From positions 1 through 39,216 of the forward strand of contig JACZSK010000015.1 of NCBI GenBank assembly GCA_022574255.1: 39,216 nucleotides of DNA, in the 5' to 3' direction. The DNA comes from Pseudomonadota bacterium (lineage in GTDB: Bacteria; Pseudomonadota; Alphaproteobacteria; Sphingomonadales; SMXR01). Both the position numbers and the translations under genes were made by a program. Under the pieces are notes generated by a model. It was not told where the DNA came from. It worked only from the letters and a program-made list of their open reading frames with translations, and did not search any database. This document shows, one piece after another, positions 10,333 through 18,727 of this stretch (the stretch's first letter is position 1; each line of letters opens with the position of its first letter).

Positions 10333-13134
10333 ATGAAAATCAGTAATATTCTGGCCGTTTCAGCGGTCCTGTTTCTCGCTGCCTGCGACGGGGCGGGCGG
10401 CGATCAGACATCCACGACTTCACCGCAGGCGGATGGTGCTGGGGCAGGCGCCGCACTGTCCACCCTGGCAGTTGATATTCCTTACGAGAAATTCACCCTG
10501 GATAACGGCCTGCGGGTGATTGTGCATGAAGACCGCAAGGCGCCCATCGTGGCGGTGGCGGTTCTCTATCACGTGGGTTCCAAGGATGAAAAGCCGGGCA
10601 AGACCGGCTTCGCGCATCTCTTCGAGCATCTCATGTACAACGGCTCGGAGAATTACGACGACGAATATTTCAAGCCGTTCCGCGAAGTTGGCGCCACCGC
10701 CATGAACGGCAACACCTGGTTCGACCGCACTTTCTATTTCCAGAATGTGCCAACCCCGGCGCTGGAAGTGGCGCTGTTTATGGAATCTGACCGCATGGGT
10801 CATCTGTTGGGCGCGGTGACCGAGGAAAGGCTGAAAGAGCAGATTGGCGTCGTGCAGAACGAAAAACGCCAGGGCGATGACCAGCCTTATGGCAGGGTGG
10901 AATACCGCCAACTGGAGGGACTGTTCCCCGAGGGTCATCCTTATCGCTGGTCGACAATCGGCTCGATGGAAGACCTGAACGCGGCGTCGCTGGATGATGT
11001 GAAGGAATGGTTCAGGGAATATTATGGCGCCGCCAACGCGGTGCTGGTGCTGGCCGGCGATATTGACGCGGCGACCGCGCGGCCGCTGGTGGAAAAATAT
11101 TTCGGCGACATTGCCTCCGGGCCGCCGCTGGCCCGGCGCACGGAGTGGGTGCCCGAGCGCCGGGTCAATGCCCGCGACGTGATGTATGACCGCGTGCCCC
11201 AGGCCCGCATTTACCGCACCTGGGTGGTGCCGGGGCGGGTCAAGGAAGACCTGGCCAAGCTGCAGCTTGCGGCCAGCGTACTGGGCAGCGGCAAAAATTC
11301 CCGCCTCTACAAGGCTCTGGTCCATGAGGGGCAACTGGCGGTCAGCGTCAGTGTCAGCGCCCAGCCGTTTGAGCTGGCCAGCTTTTTCGAGATCAGCGTG
11401 ACCATACGCGACGGCGTTGACGTGGCCGCTGTGGAAGAGGTTCTGGATGCGGAACTGGAAAAGTTCCTGGCCACGGGGCCAAGCGAAGATGAACTGAGCC
11501 GGGTGCGCACGAAAATCGCTGCCGGGCTGGTGCGCGGGCTGGAAAGGATAGGAGGCAACGGCGGCAAGGCCGCGATCCTGGCGCGGGGTGAACTCTATGC
11601 CGGCGATCCGCTGTTTTTCCGCCGCAAGATGGACTGGATGAACGCCGCCGTTCCGAACGACATCCGGCAAGTTGCGCGGCGGTGGATCGCCAACGGGTAT
11701 CACCAGATTACCGTGCTGGCTTTTCCTGAATATGCGGCGGCCACCAGCGGCGTGGACCGCAGCGCATTACCTCAAGTCGGTGAAATGCCGGAGCTGGTCT
11801 TTCCCCATATCCAGACCGCAAGGCTGGACAATGGCATGGAGGTCATTCTCGCCGAGCGCCATACCATTCCGGTGGTCAACGTGGCCCTGCAGTTCGACGC
11901 GGGCTTTGCCGCCGATGCGGGGGGCAAGCTGGGCGCCGCGGGCTACACCATGTCGATGCTGGACGAGGGCACCCATACCCGCAGCGCGCTGGAGTTTGCC
12001 GCCGAGGCCGAGCGCCTTGGGGCTATCATCAGCACGGGGTCCAGCCTGGATACCTCGCAGGTCAGCCTTTCGGCCTTGAGCGCCAATCTTGTCGCCTCGG
12101 TTGATCTCTTCGCCGACATTATTCTGAACCCGGCTTTTCCGGAGGCCGAAATCGAGCGCCTCAGGCCGCTGAAACTGGCGGGTATCCAGCAGGAGAAAGC
12201 CCGGCCACTGTCGATTGCGCTCAGGAACCTGCCGCCGCTGCTTTATGGCGACGATCATCCCTATTCCATTCCGCTCACCGGCTCGGGAACCGAAGCCTCG
12301 GTGGCCGCCATTACCCGCGCTGACCTGGTGGCTTTCCATGATCGCTGGATCCGGCCCGACAACGGGCGGCTGTTCGTGGTCGGCGATACCACAATGGATG
12401 AAATCCTGCCGGTGCTGAACGCCGCGCTCGGTGGCTGGCAGGCGCCAGAGGCAGAGAAGGGGACAAAGTCTTTTACTCATGTGGCGCTTCCCGAGGCTGG
12501 AAGAGTGATTATTTTTGACAAGCCGGGCGCCCAGCAATCAATGATTATCGCCGGGCATCTGGTGCCCGCGTCGGGCGACGCCGAGACGACGCTGCTGAGC
12601 ATTACCAATGATATTTTGGGCGGTAATTTCACGGCGCGCATCAATATGAACCTGCGCGAGGACAAGAATTGGGCTTACGGCGCCTATTCCTTTGCCCTGA
12701 ATGCCGCCGCCCAGCGGCCGTGGATTCTCTACGCGCCGGTGCAGACCGACAAGACCAGCGAATCGATCGCGGAATTGCTCAGGGAGGTGCGTGAATACAG
12801 GGGCCAGCGTCCGGCCACTCAAACGGAAATGGATATCAGTGTGCAGTCTGATCTGCGCGGGCTGCCCGGGCAGTTTGAATCCGCTGGCGCGGTTCTTGGC
12901 AGCATGATGGGAAATGCGCGCTTTGGCCGGCCTTACGATTACGCGACGACGCTGAAAGAGCGCTATGCCAGCCTCACCCTCGACGACATTCACGCCAAGG
13001 CGGCGCGCAGCTTCCAGCCCGACAAGCTGATCTGGCTGATCGTTGGCGACCGCGAAAAAATTGAGGCGGGCATCCGGGCGCTTGATCTCGGCCCATTGGA
13101 AATCCGCGACAAGGACGGCAACCCGATAGAGTAA
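10333..13134 (+). CDS. M16-family zinc metallopeptidase, lipoprotein, two fused halves
   Basis: The 933-residue protein has a lipoprotein signal with lipobox LAAC (15-18), so it is probably anchored to an envelope membrane after Cys18. The N-terminal M16 half carries the inverted zinc motif HLFEH at 95-99, with the third ligand Glu177 in QNEKRQ, 78 residues after the second His, as expected for pitrilysin-type enzymes. A second M16 half starts at about residue 490. The position equivalent to HxxEH there reads GAAGYTMSMLDEG, so it is not a zinc site and this half probably forms the non-catalytic side of the peptide-degrading chamber. The substrate is unknown; relatives degrade small peptides in the periplasm. 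It stands alone between valine genes. Confidence 0.92.
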   Translation: MKISNILAVSAVLFLAACDGAGGDQTSTTSPQADGAGAGAALSTLAVDIPYEKFTLDNGLRVIVHEDRKAPIVAVAVLYHVGSKDEKPGKTGFAHLFEHLMYNGSENYDDEYFKPFREVGATAMNGNTWFDRTFYFQNVPTPALEVALFMESDRMGHLLGAVTEERLKEQIGVVQNEKRQGDDQPYGRVEYRQLEGLFPEGHPYRWSTIGSMEDLNAASLDDVKEWFREYYGAANAVLVLAGDIDAATARPLVEKYFGDIASGPPLARRTEWVPERRVNARDVMYDRVPQARIYRTWVVPGRVKEDLAKLQLAASVLGSGKNSRLYKALVHEGQLAVSVSVSAQPFELASFFEISVTIRDGVDVAAVEEVLDAELEKFLATGPSEDELSRVRTKIAAGLVRGLERIGGNGGKAAILARGELYAGDPLFFRRKMDWMNAAVPNDIRQVARRWIANGYHQITVLAFPEYAAATSGVDRSALPQVGEMPELVFPHIQTARLDNGMEVILAERHTIPVVNVALQFDAGFAADAGGKLGAAGYTMSMLDEGTHTRSALEFAAEAERLGAIISTGSSLDTSQVSLSALSANLVASVDLFADIILNPAFPEAEIERLRPLKLAGIQQEKARPLSIALRNLPPLLYGDDHPYSIPLTGSGTEASVAAITRADLVAFHDRWIRPDNGRLFVVGDTTMDEILPVLNAALGGWQAPEAEKGTKSFTHVALPEAGRVIIFDKPGAQQSMIIAGHLVPASGDAETTLLSITNDILGGNFTARINMNLREDKNWAYGAYSFALNAAAQRPWILYAPVQTDKTSESIAELLREVREYRGQRPATQTEMDISVQSDLRGLPGQFESAGAVLGSMMGNARFGRPYDYATTLKERYASLTLDDIHAKAARSFQPDKLIWLIVGDREKIEAGIRALDLGPLEIRDKDGNPIE

Positions 13135-13151
13135 TTTGGACCTGTTTTTTT

Positions 13152-13257
13152 CGTCACTCCGGCCTCCGAGCCGGAGTCCATTGAAAACGCTGGCGCATCA
13201 GGATAGGGCAATAGACTCCGGATACTTCTTGCATGGTGCGCCTTGGCCGGAGTGACG
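13152..13257. repeat. Dispersed palindromic repeat, type B, inverted copy
   Basis: A 106-bp element between perfect 13-bp inverted repeats (CGTCACTCCGGCC / GGCCGGAGTGACG). It carries GGGCAATAGACTCCGGATAC and CTTGGCCGGAG, the reverse complement of the left half of the 147-267 copy. It starts 17 bases after the M16 gene stop. Confidence 0.85.
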
Positions 13258-13273
13258 GATTCTTTTTATTTAT

Positions 13274-13526
13274 CACCCTCTCCCAGCCCTCTCCCTTAGG
13301 GAGAGGGCTTTCTTCCTTCGTCACCCTCACCCTTTTTTCGGCCCTGGCCCTCTCCCATCAAGCTTGGCCCTCTCCCGTCAAGGGAGAGGGGATAAGAGAG
13401 CCGGCGCGAAAACCCCTCTCCCCTCGCGGGAGAGGAAGGGGCCCACGCAGTGGGAAGGTGAGGGGTGGAAAAAGAGCCCCCAAGGCGTATCGCGAGAAAA
13501 TGGCGGGAAGGTGAGGGGTGGAAAAA
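13274..13526. repeat. Cluster of CCCTCTCCC/GGGAGAGGG palindromic repeats (type C)
   Basis: At least three hairpins are built from CCCTCTCCC and GGGAGAGGG arms (around 13286, 13370 and 13415). A 23-bp exact direct duplication starting GGGAAGGTGAGGGGTGG lies at 13452-13474 and 13504-13526. Together with the type B copy before it, this cluster fills the 419-base gap 13135-13553, and no gene is visible in it. Similar GGGAGAGGG palindromes are widespread between genes in alphaproteobacteria. Confidence 0.75.
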
Positions 13527-13553
13527 GTCCGGCGTCCCGCGCGGGCGACGGAT

Positions 13554-13913
13554 TTATTCGCCGTCAGTCTCTTCCGCTGTCTTTTCGGCGGCCTCTTCAA
13601 CTTCGTCGGCTATTTCCTCGCCGGCATCCATCATGTCGCCGGCCATCTCGCCCGCAGCCTCTTCGGCACCGTCGATCACGTCACCAGCGGCGGTCTCGAG
13701 CTCATTGAGCGTCTCGCCCAGTTGCTCTTCGCCCTCGATGATGGCTTCCTCGATCATGCTCTCGCTCGTGGCTTCCGCTTCAGTCGCCGCAATCGGGTCA
13801 GCGGTTTCTTCCGTCACCGCGTCTTCGCTTGCCTGGTCGCATCCAGCCAGCACCAACAGTGCGGCAGCGGCCACGCCGGTCAATAATCCGGATTTACTTG
13901 TCAGAATACCCAT
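13554..13913 (-). CDS. Small acidic Ala/Glu-rich lipoprotein, paralogue 1
   Basis: A 119-residue hypothetical lipoprotein. The signal peptide ends in lipobox LAGC with Cys25, followed by DQ, so outer-membrane sorting is plausible. The mature part is extremely acidic (Glu, Asp, Ala), nearly free of Lys and Arg, and predicted to be helical. It contains EEAAGEMAGDMMDAGEE, shared in pattern with the neighbouring gene at 14080-14340. The ribosome site GGGAGAGAG sits just before the ATG. Both genes begin Met-Gly and place the lipid-modified cysteine at residue 25, so they look like a tandem duplication. No enzyme domain is recognisable; small entericidin-like or acidic stress lipoproteins are the nearest comparison in form. 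Confidence 0.75.
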   Translation of the reverse strand: MGILTSKSGLLTGVAAAALLVLAGCDQASEDAVTEETADPIAATEAEATSESMIEEAIIEGEEQLGETLNELETAAGDVIDGAEEAAGEMAGDMMDAGEEIADEVEEAAEKTAEETDGE

Positions 13914-14079
13914 TACTCTCTCCCTTGGTTGGTTGGCTACAGCCCCCGCTACAGCCTCACTCGAACATAGTGGTAAACAGACCGCGCAGCCGACCGGGCT
14001 TCGTTCCGGTGGGTGGCGGAGCGCAACAACAATACAAACATATCACAGACTATGAGGGCGGTTTCCCAACCCGGGCGGT

Positions 14080-14340
14080 TTATTCGCCGCCTTCTTCAGC
14101 GTCTTCCGCAGCTTCGTCAACGGCCTCTTCGGCGGCATCCATCATGTCACCTGCTGCTTCTTCAGCGGCTTCCATCATGTCGCCAGCGGTATCGCCAGCA
14201 GCCTCTTCAGTGGCCTCGGCAGCCGGCTCGACGGCTTCTTCCGCCGAATCGTCAATGGCCTCGTCGCAGCTCGCCAGTCCCAGCAGCGCGACCGCGCCGA
14301 CAGTGGCCAGAAGCCCTGCTCTTGTCTGCCTGAATCCCAT
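14080..14340 (-). CDS. Small acidic Ala/Glu-rich lipoprotein, paralogue 2
   Basis: An 86-residue hypothetical lipoprotein. The signal peptide ends in lipobox LASC with Cys25, then DE. The mature part contains no Lys or Arg. It has repeated AAGD(TAGD)MM-(E/D)AAEE blocks at about 47-72 and an all-acidic tail (DAEEGGE). The ribosome site GGGAGAGG lies upstream of ATG. It precedes and parallels paralogue 1 on the same strand, with 166 bases between them. The function is unknown. Repeated AAEE heptad-like spacing suggests a long amphipathic or polar helix in the periplasm. The 275 bases upstream, shared with the divergent acyl-CoA dehydrogenase gene, carry only a candidate promoter. Confidence 0.72.
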   Translation of the reverse strand: MGFRQTRAGLLATVGAVALLGLASCDEAIDDSAEEAVEPAAEATEEAAGDTAGDMMEAAEEAAGDMMDAAEEAVDEAAEDAEEGGE

Positions 14341-14533
14341 ATTACCTCTCCCTCAATCCCTTGCTTTACGTGGTGAACCCGCTGTCGTTCATCAATTACG
14401 CCGGAACTACACTGGCGGCCCCGGTTTCAGGGTCCGCGCCACCCGGCTGTGTTGTATTTTTTATCCGGTGCGCTATTCAGTAAAGCACCTTGCAGGGACA
14501 GGGTCCAGACTCATCGTGGTGTTCCGCTGCTGC

Positions 14534-14561
14534 TTGACGCTTTGGGCCGGGTGGTTATTCT
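14534..14561 (+). promoter_or_regulatory. Candidate sigma70-type promoter for the acyl-CoA dehydrogenase gene
   Basis: TTGACG (14534-14539), a 16-base spacer, then TATTCT (14556-14561), 55 bases before the ATG at 14616. Five of six bases match at -35 and four of six at -10. Assigned by eye only. Confidence 0.3.
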
Positions 14562-14615
14562 GGCGGCAATTAGTCGTGGGTCAGCCAACGGCCCGATTAT
14601 AAACGGAAAATCCCC

Positions 14616-15761
14616 ATGGATTTTAAGCTCAGCGACGATCAGCGCGCCTTCCAGGAAATGGCGAGAAAATTTGCCGCCGAGAAGCTGGCGCCCAACGCCG
14701 CCCATTGGGACGAGGAAAAGATTTTCCCCAAGGATGTATTGAGGGAGGCGGCAAAACTGGGCTTCTGCAGCATATATGTGTCCGAGGAGCACGGTGGCTG
14801 CGCCATGAGCCGGGTCGATGCGGTGCTCATCCTGGAACAACTGGCCATGGGCTGCCCGTCGACCGCCGCTTTCATTTCCATCCACAATATGGCGACCTGG
14901 ATGGTCGACAGGTTCGGCACCGACGAGTTGCGCGCGCGCTTCGTGCCGAAGCTTGTGTCGATGGAACAGATTGCCAGCTATTGCCTGACCGAGCCGGGGG
15001 CGGGGTCGGATGCCGCCGCCCTGAAAACAAAAGCCGTCCGTGACGGCGACCATTATGTGCTGAACGGCGCCAAGGCGTTTATTTCCGGCGCTGGCGATGA
15101 CGGCTCGGACGTTTATGTCTGCATGGTCCGCACCGGAGAGGAAGGCCCCAGGGGCATTTCCTGCATCGTTGTGGAGAAGGGCACGGAGGGGATGTCGTTC
15201 GGGGCGCAGGAAAAGAAGCTGGGCTGGCATTCCCAGCCCACCGCCGCAGTCAATTTTGATAATTGCCGGGTTCCCACAGAGAATCTCGTGGGCGAGGAAG
15301 GGCAGGGCTTCAAAATCGCCATGGCCGGGCTGGACGGCGGGCGGCTGAATATCGGCGCCTGTTCGCTGGGCGGCGCCCAGGCCGCCTTGAACGCGGCCAT
15401 TGAGTACGTCAAGGAACGCAAGCAGTTCGGCAAGCGCATAGCCGATTTCCAGGCGACCCAGTTCAAGCTGGCGGACATGGCGACCGAGCTGGAAGCCGCA
15501 AGGCTGCTGCTCTATGCCGCCGCCGAGAAGGTAACCGAGGGCGCCCATGACGCCACAAGTTTTGCCGCCATGGCCAAGCGCCTGGCCACCGACGTGGGCT
15601 TCAGCGTGGTCAACGACGCCCTGCAACTGCACGGCGGTTACGGCTATCTGATGGACTACCCCATCGAGCGTATATTGCGCGACTTGCGGGTTCACCAGAT
15701 TCTCGAGGGCACCAACGAGATTATGCGGGTGATCATCGCGCGCCAGTTATTGCAGCAATAG
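14616..15761 (+). CDS. Acyl-CoA dehydrogenase, probably isobutyryl-CoA dehydrogenase
   Basis: The 381-residue FAD enzyme oxidises a short-chain acyl-CoA and passes electrons to ETF. The family motifs CLTEPGAGSDAA and LHGGYGYLMDYPIER are present. The catalytic base is Glu364 in ILEGTNEIMR near the C-terminus, the position used by short- and medium-chain members. The 3-hydroxyisobutyryl-CoA hydrolase gene follows 9 bases later, then mmsB, with mmsA upstream. That context makes isobutyryl-CoA (the valine pathway) the likely substrate. The substrate is inferred from context and not read from specificity residues. Confidence 0.9.
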   Translation: MDFKLSDDQRAFQEMARKFAAEKLAPNAAHWDEEKIFPKDVLREAAKLGFCSIYVSEEHGGCAMSRVDAVLILEQLAMGCPSTAAFISIHNMATWMVDRFGTDELRARFVPKLVSMEQIASYCLTEPGAGSDAAALKTKAVRDGDHYVLNGAKAFISGAGDDGSDVYVCMVRTGEEGPRGISCIVVEKGTEGMSFGAQEKKLGWHSQPTAAVNFDNCRVPTENLVGEEGQGFKIAMAGLDGGRLNIGACSLGGAQAALNAAIEYVKERKQFGKRIADFQATQFKLADMATELEAARLLLYAAAEKVTEGAHDATSFAAMAKRLATDVGFSVVNDALQLHGGYGYLMDYPIERILRDLRVHQILEGTNEIMRVIIARQLLQQ

Positions 15762-15770
15762 GAATTCATT

Positions 15771-16853
15771 TTGAGCACCAGCACCGACATTCTTTTCGAT
15801 GTGGCCGGACGGGTTGGCATGGTCGTGCTGAACCGTCCCAAAGCGATGAACGCCCTGACCCACGCCATGTGCGTGGCGCTGCACGGCAAACTGGACGAAT
15901 GGGCCGGATCGGCGGATGTGGATGCGGTGGTTGTAATGGGCGCCGGTGAGCGCGCCTTTTGCGCCGGCGGCGACGTGGTGGCGCTGTATGAATCGGGCCT
16001 GGCCTGGAAGGCGGGCGACGAAGCCTCCACGGGCTGGCGCGAATTTTTTCACGACGAATACCGCATGAACGCCGCCATCCATCATTTTCCCAAGCCTTAC
16101 ATCTCGCTGCTGAACGGCATCACCATGGGCGGCGGGGTCGGCATTTCGGTGCATGGCAGCCACCGCGTCGCCACCGAGCGCACCATGCTGGCCATGCCCG
16201 AGACCGGGCTGGGCCTGTTTCCCGACGTTGGCGGCGGCTATTTCATGCCGCGCCTGCCCGGCGAAATGGGCCTGTATCTGGCGCTGACCGGCGAGCGCGT
16301 GATGGCGGCGGATTGCTGCTATCTGGGTATTACCCAGGTTTTCATAGCGTCGGATGACCTGGAAAAATTAACCGGCGCGCTGGCGGCGGCCAAGAGCCTG
16401 AACCAGCATTCGGTTGATGAGATACTCGAAGACCTGGCCGGTGATCCGGGAGAGACAAAAGTTGCCAGCCACGCCGCAGACATCGACAGGCTGTTTGCCG
16501 GCGAGACGCTGGAAGACATCATGGCGGCGCTGGGCAGCAGCGCAGAGGAAGAAGAGGGCGAATGGGCGGAAAAGCAACTGGCGCGCCTTGCCAGGAAGTC
16601 GCCGACCTCGATGAAAGTGACCTTCCGCCAGTTGCGCGAGGGCAGGCGGCTGGGCTTCAACGAGAATATGCGCATGGAATTCCGCATCGCCAACCACACC
16701 CTCGCCGGCGATGATTTTTATGAGGGCGTTCGCGCCATCCTGATCGACAAGGACAATGCGCCGGCGTGGCGGCCCGCGTCACTGGCTCAAGTCTCCGACG
16801 CCGACGTCGAGGGTTATTTCGCGGCGCTGGACCAGGAACTGGAACTCGGTTGA
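15771..16853 (+). CDS. 3-hydroxyisobutyryl-CoA hydrolase (enoyl-CoA hydratase family)
   Basis: The 360-residue crotonase-fold thioesterase releases 3-hydroxyisobutyrate from its CoA ester in valine degradation. The oxyanion-hole elements are RAFCAGGD (61-68) and TMGGGVG (118-124). The acidic catalytic region PETGLGLFPDVGGGYF (143-158) supplies Glu144 and Asp152 and is typical of HIBCH rather than hydratases. The start is TTG, with an AGGA site 7 bases upstream; there is no in-frame ATG before residue 16. It lies between the acyl-CoA dehydrogenase and mmsB and is almost certainly cotranscribed with both. Confidence 0.92.
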   Translation: MSTSTDILFDVAGRVGMVVLNRPKAMNALTHAMCVALHGKLDEWAGSADVDAVVVMGAGERAFCAGGDVVALYESGLAWKAGDEASTGWREFFHDEYRMNAAIHHFPKPYISLLNGITMGGGVGISVHGSHRVATERTMLAMPETGLGLFPDVGGGYFMPRLPGEMGLYLALTGERVMAADCCYLGITQVFIASDDLEKLTGALAAAKSLNQHSVDEILEDLAGDPGETKVASHAADIDRLFAGETLEDIMAALGSSAEEEEGEWAEKQLARLARKSPTSMKVTFRQLREGRRLGFNENMRMEFRIANHTLAGDDFYEGVRAILIDKDNAPAWRPASLAQVSDADVEGYFAALDQELELG

Positions 16854-16895
16854 TTGCGGAGCCGGAACAAAATTTGCAGAAAAGGGAGCGGAGAA

Positions 16896-17786
16896 ATGAC
16901 CAAAATTGGTTTCATAGGGCTGGGCAACATGGGCCTGCATATGGTGCGAAACCTGCTGGCTGCGGGCCATGAACTGAAAGTCTTCGACCTGGCCGAGGCG
17001 ACGGTGGCGGCAGCGGCGGAGGCCGGCGCATCGCCCGCGGGCAGCGTGGCTGAAGCGGCAAAGGGCGTGGAAGTGGTGATTTCCATGGTGCCCGCCGGCA
17101 AACATGTCAAAGCGGTCTATCTGGGCGACCAAGGGGTTATTGCCAATGCCGATGCCGGCGCGCTGCTGGTTGACTGTTCGACCATTGACGTGGCCACCGC
17201 CCGCGAGGTGAGCGCCGCGGCCGCGGATGCCGGGTTTGAAATGCTCGACGCGCCGGTCTCGGGCGGCGTTGGCGGGGCGGAAGCCGGCACGCTCACCTTC
17301 ATGGTCGGCGGCTCGCCAGAGGCCTTCGCCCGGGTGAGCCCGCTGCTGGAGATCATGGGCAAGAACATTATTCATGCGGGCGGTCCGGGAAACGGCGAGG
17401 CGGCGAAAATCTGCAACAACATGATGCTGGCCATTTCGATGATCGGCGCGTCGGAAATTTTCGCCCTCGGGCGCCGGCTGGGGCTGGAAGATCAGACCCT
17501 GTTCGACGTTGCCTCCACATCCTCGGCGCGCTGCTGGTCAATCGACACCTATTGCCCGGTGCCGGGACCGGTGCCAACCTCGCCCGCCAACCGCGATTAT
17601 GAAGGCGGTTTCGCCGCCGCGCTGATGCTCAAGGATGTACTGCTCAGCCAGGAAGCGGCCCAGGATGTGGGGCTGGATACGCCGCTCGGCGCCCACGCTG
17701 CCGAAATTTATACAAAATTCGCGGATAAAGGCCATGCAAACATGGATTTTTCCGCTATTTTCAAGATGTTGAACGGTGATCTGTAA
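16896..17786 (+). CDS. mmsB: 3-hydroxyisobutyrate dehydrogenase
   Basis: The 296-residue NAD-dependent beta-hydroxyacid dehydrogenase oxidises 3-hydroxyisobutyrate to methylmalonate semialdehyde, the substrate of MmsA. The Rossmann motif is FIGLGNMG at 6-13. The substrate-binding DAPVSGGVGGAEAGTL is at 118-132, and the catalytic lysine is Lys171 in GEAAKICNN. I chose the ATG at 16896, with GGGAGCGGAGAA upstream; an in-frame TTG at 16854 would add 14 unlikely residues. It is the last gene of the acyl-CoA dehydrogenase, hydrolase and mmsB unit. Confidence 0.95.
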   Translation: MTKIGFIGLGNMGLHMVRNLLAAGHELKVFDLAEATVAAAAEAGASPAGSVAEAAKGVEVVISMVPAGKHVKAVYLGDQGVIANADAGALLVDCSTIDVATAREVSAAAADAGFEMLDAPVSGGVGGAEAGTLTFMVGGSPEAFARVSPLLEIMGKNIIHAGGPGNGEAAKICNNMMLAISMIGASEIFALGRRLGLEDQTLFDVASTSSARCWSIDTYCPVPGPVPTSPANRDYEGGFAAALMLKDVLLSQEAAQDVGLDTPLGAHAAEIYTKFADKGHANMDFSAIFKMLNGDL

Positions 17787-17929
17787 GCAGAATATTATTT
17801 AAAATTGTAGCGATATATGGCGTTTTGCAGGGTCTTCATACGACAAATTGCAGGAAAATCTTAAGTAATATTTAGGAGATTTCCGCTTATTCTTAATGAT
17901 AAGTGAAACAAGAATTTGGGGACTGCAGC

Positions 17930-18439
17930 ATGGCCGGAGATGAAGCGCGCGCCTACGTAATGGGCGACGAATCCGAAGAAGCGAAAACCAAGGAAACATT
18001 TCTCGAATGTTTGCGCCTGATTGAGCGGCTGCATCGCCGCCTGCTCGACGTTTTGCGCGCCAAGCTGGAGGAAGCGGGCAAGACCGATCTGAATTCCGTT
18101 CAGGCCTTGCTGCTGTACAATATCGGCGGCAACGAGATCACCGCCGGCGAGTTGCGCAGCCGCGGTTACTATCTGGGCTCCAACGTTTCCTATAATCTTA
18201 AAAAGCTGGTCGAGATGGGCTATGTGAGCCACGAGCGGGCCAAGCACGACCGGCGTTCGGTGCGCGTTGCCCTGACCGCGAAGGGCCGCGAGATCGAACA
18301 GTTGATCGACCGGATTTATAACGAGCAGCTGAAAGAAATCCTCGACGACGATCTGTTCGGCGTGGATGATTTTCATGCGCTGAAGAAAAACCTGAAGAAT
18401 CTGGAGCGTTACTGGGCCGATCAGCTGCGCTATATCTGA
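17930..18439 (+). CDS. ldtR: MarR-type winged-helix regulator, LdtR-like
   Basis: The 169-residue protein has a winged-helix DNA-binding domain at about 50-125. The recognition region is ELRSRGYYLGSNVSYNLKKL (74-93) and the wing holds DRRSVRVALT (107-116). The YLGSNVSYNLKKLVE stretch is what I recognise from the alphaproteobacterial LdtR group, which controls L,D-transpeptidase and stress genes in Liberibacter. I infer the same family here, but not the targets. The ATG at 17930 has GGGGA 7 bases before it; an upstream GTG at 17903 is less likely. The AT-rich 143 bases upstream contain a short CTTAT...ATAAG inverted repeat that could be an operator. Confidence 0.82.
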   Translation: MAGDEARAYVMGDESEEAKTKETFLECLRLIERLHRRLLDVLRAKLEEAGKTDLNSVQALLLYNIGGNEITAGELRSRGYYLGSNVSYNLKKLVEMGYVSHERAKHDRRSVRVALTAKGREIEQLIDRIYNEQLKEILDDDLFGVDDFHALKKNLKNLERYWADQLRYI

Positions 18440-18593
18440 TGCGCTGACCCGGCCGGGCGGGACATTCGGGCTGTTCGGACCCGTAATGATTTGAAAATTT
18501 CTGAAATCGGGATAAGTTCTGCTATATGAGCAATTGTGAATGTAATGGGTGACGCGTTCTGTATTTCCGCCCGTAATTGCTAATCACAAGGCT

Positions 18594-18607
18594 TTGATGT
18601 GGATCAA
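18594..18607 (+). promoter_or_regulatory. FNR-type binding site upstream of hemA
   Basis: The sequence TTGATGTGGATCAA is an exact match to the FNR/FnrL consensus TTGAT-N4-ATCAA, centred 127 bases before the hemA ATG. In Rhodobacter, FnrL is known to control hemA in response to oxygen. The same logic is inferred here. A second inverted repeat, CACTTGA...TCAAGTG, lies at 18617-18646. Confidence 0.7.
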
Positions 18608-18727
18608 GGAAGATCGCACTTGATGGGGGTAGCAATTGGTCAAGTGGTAACGGGAATACAAAAGCGCCCAAAGAATGTAGGGTGCGGTATACCTGCCAAG
18701 GACCTGTAAGGCGTTAAGGGGTGGCCG

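Noticed and set aside
18623-18709. 28-codon upstream frame (starting MGVAIGQVV) between the FNR box and hemA
   Set aside because: It has no convincing ribosome site of its own and no features of a regulatory leader peptide; a 28-codon frame in a 288-base leader is easily chance.
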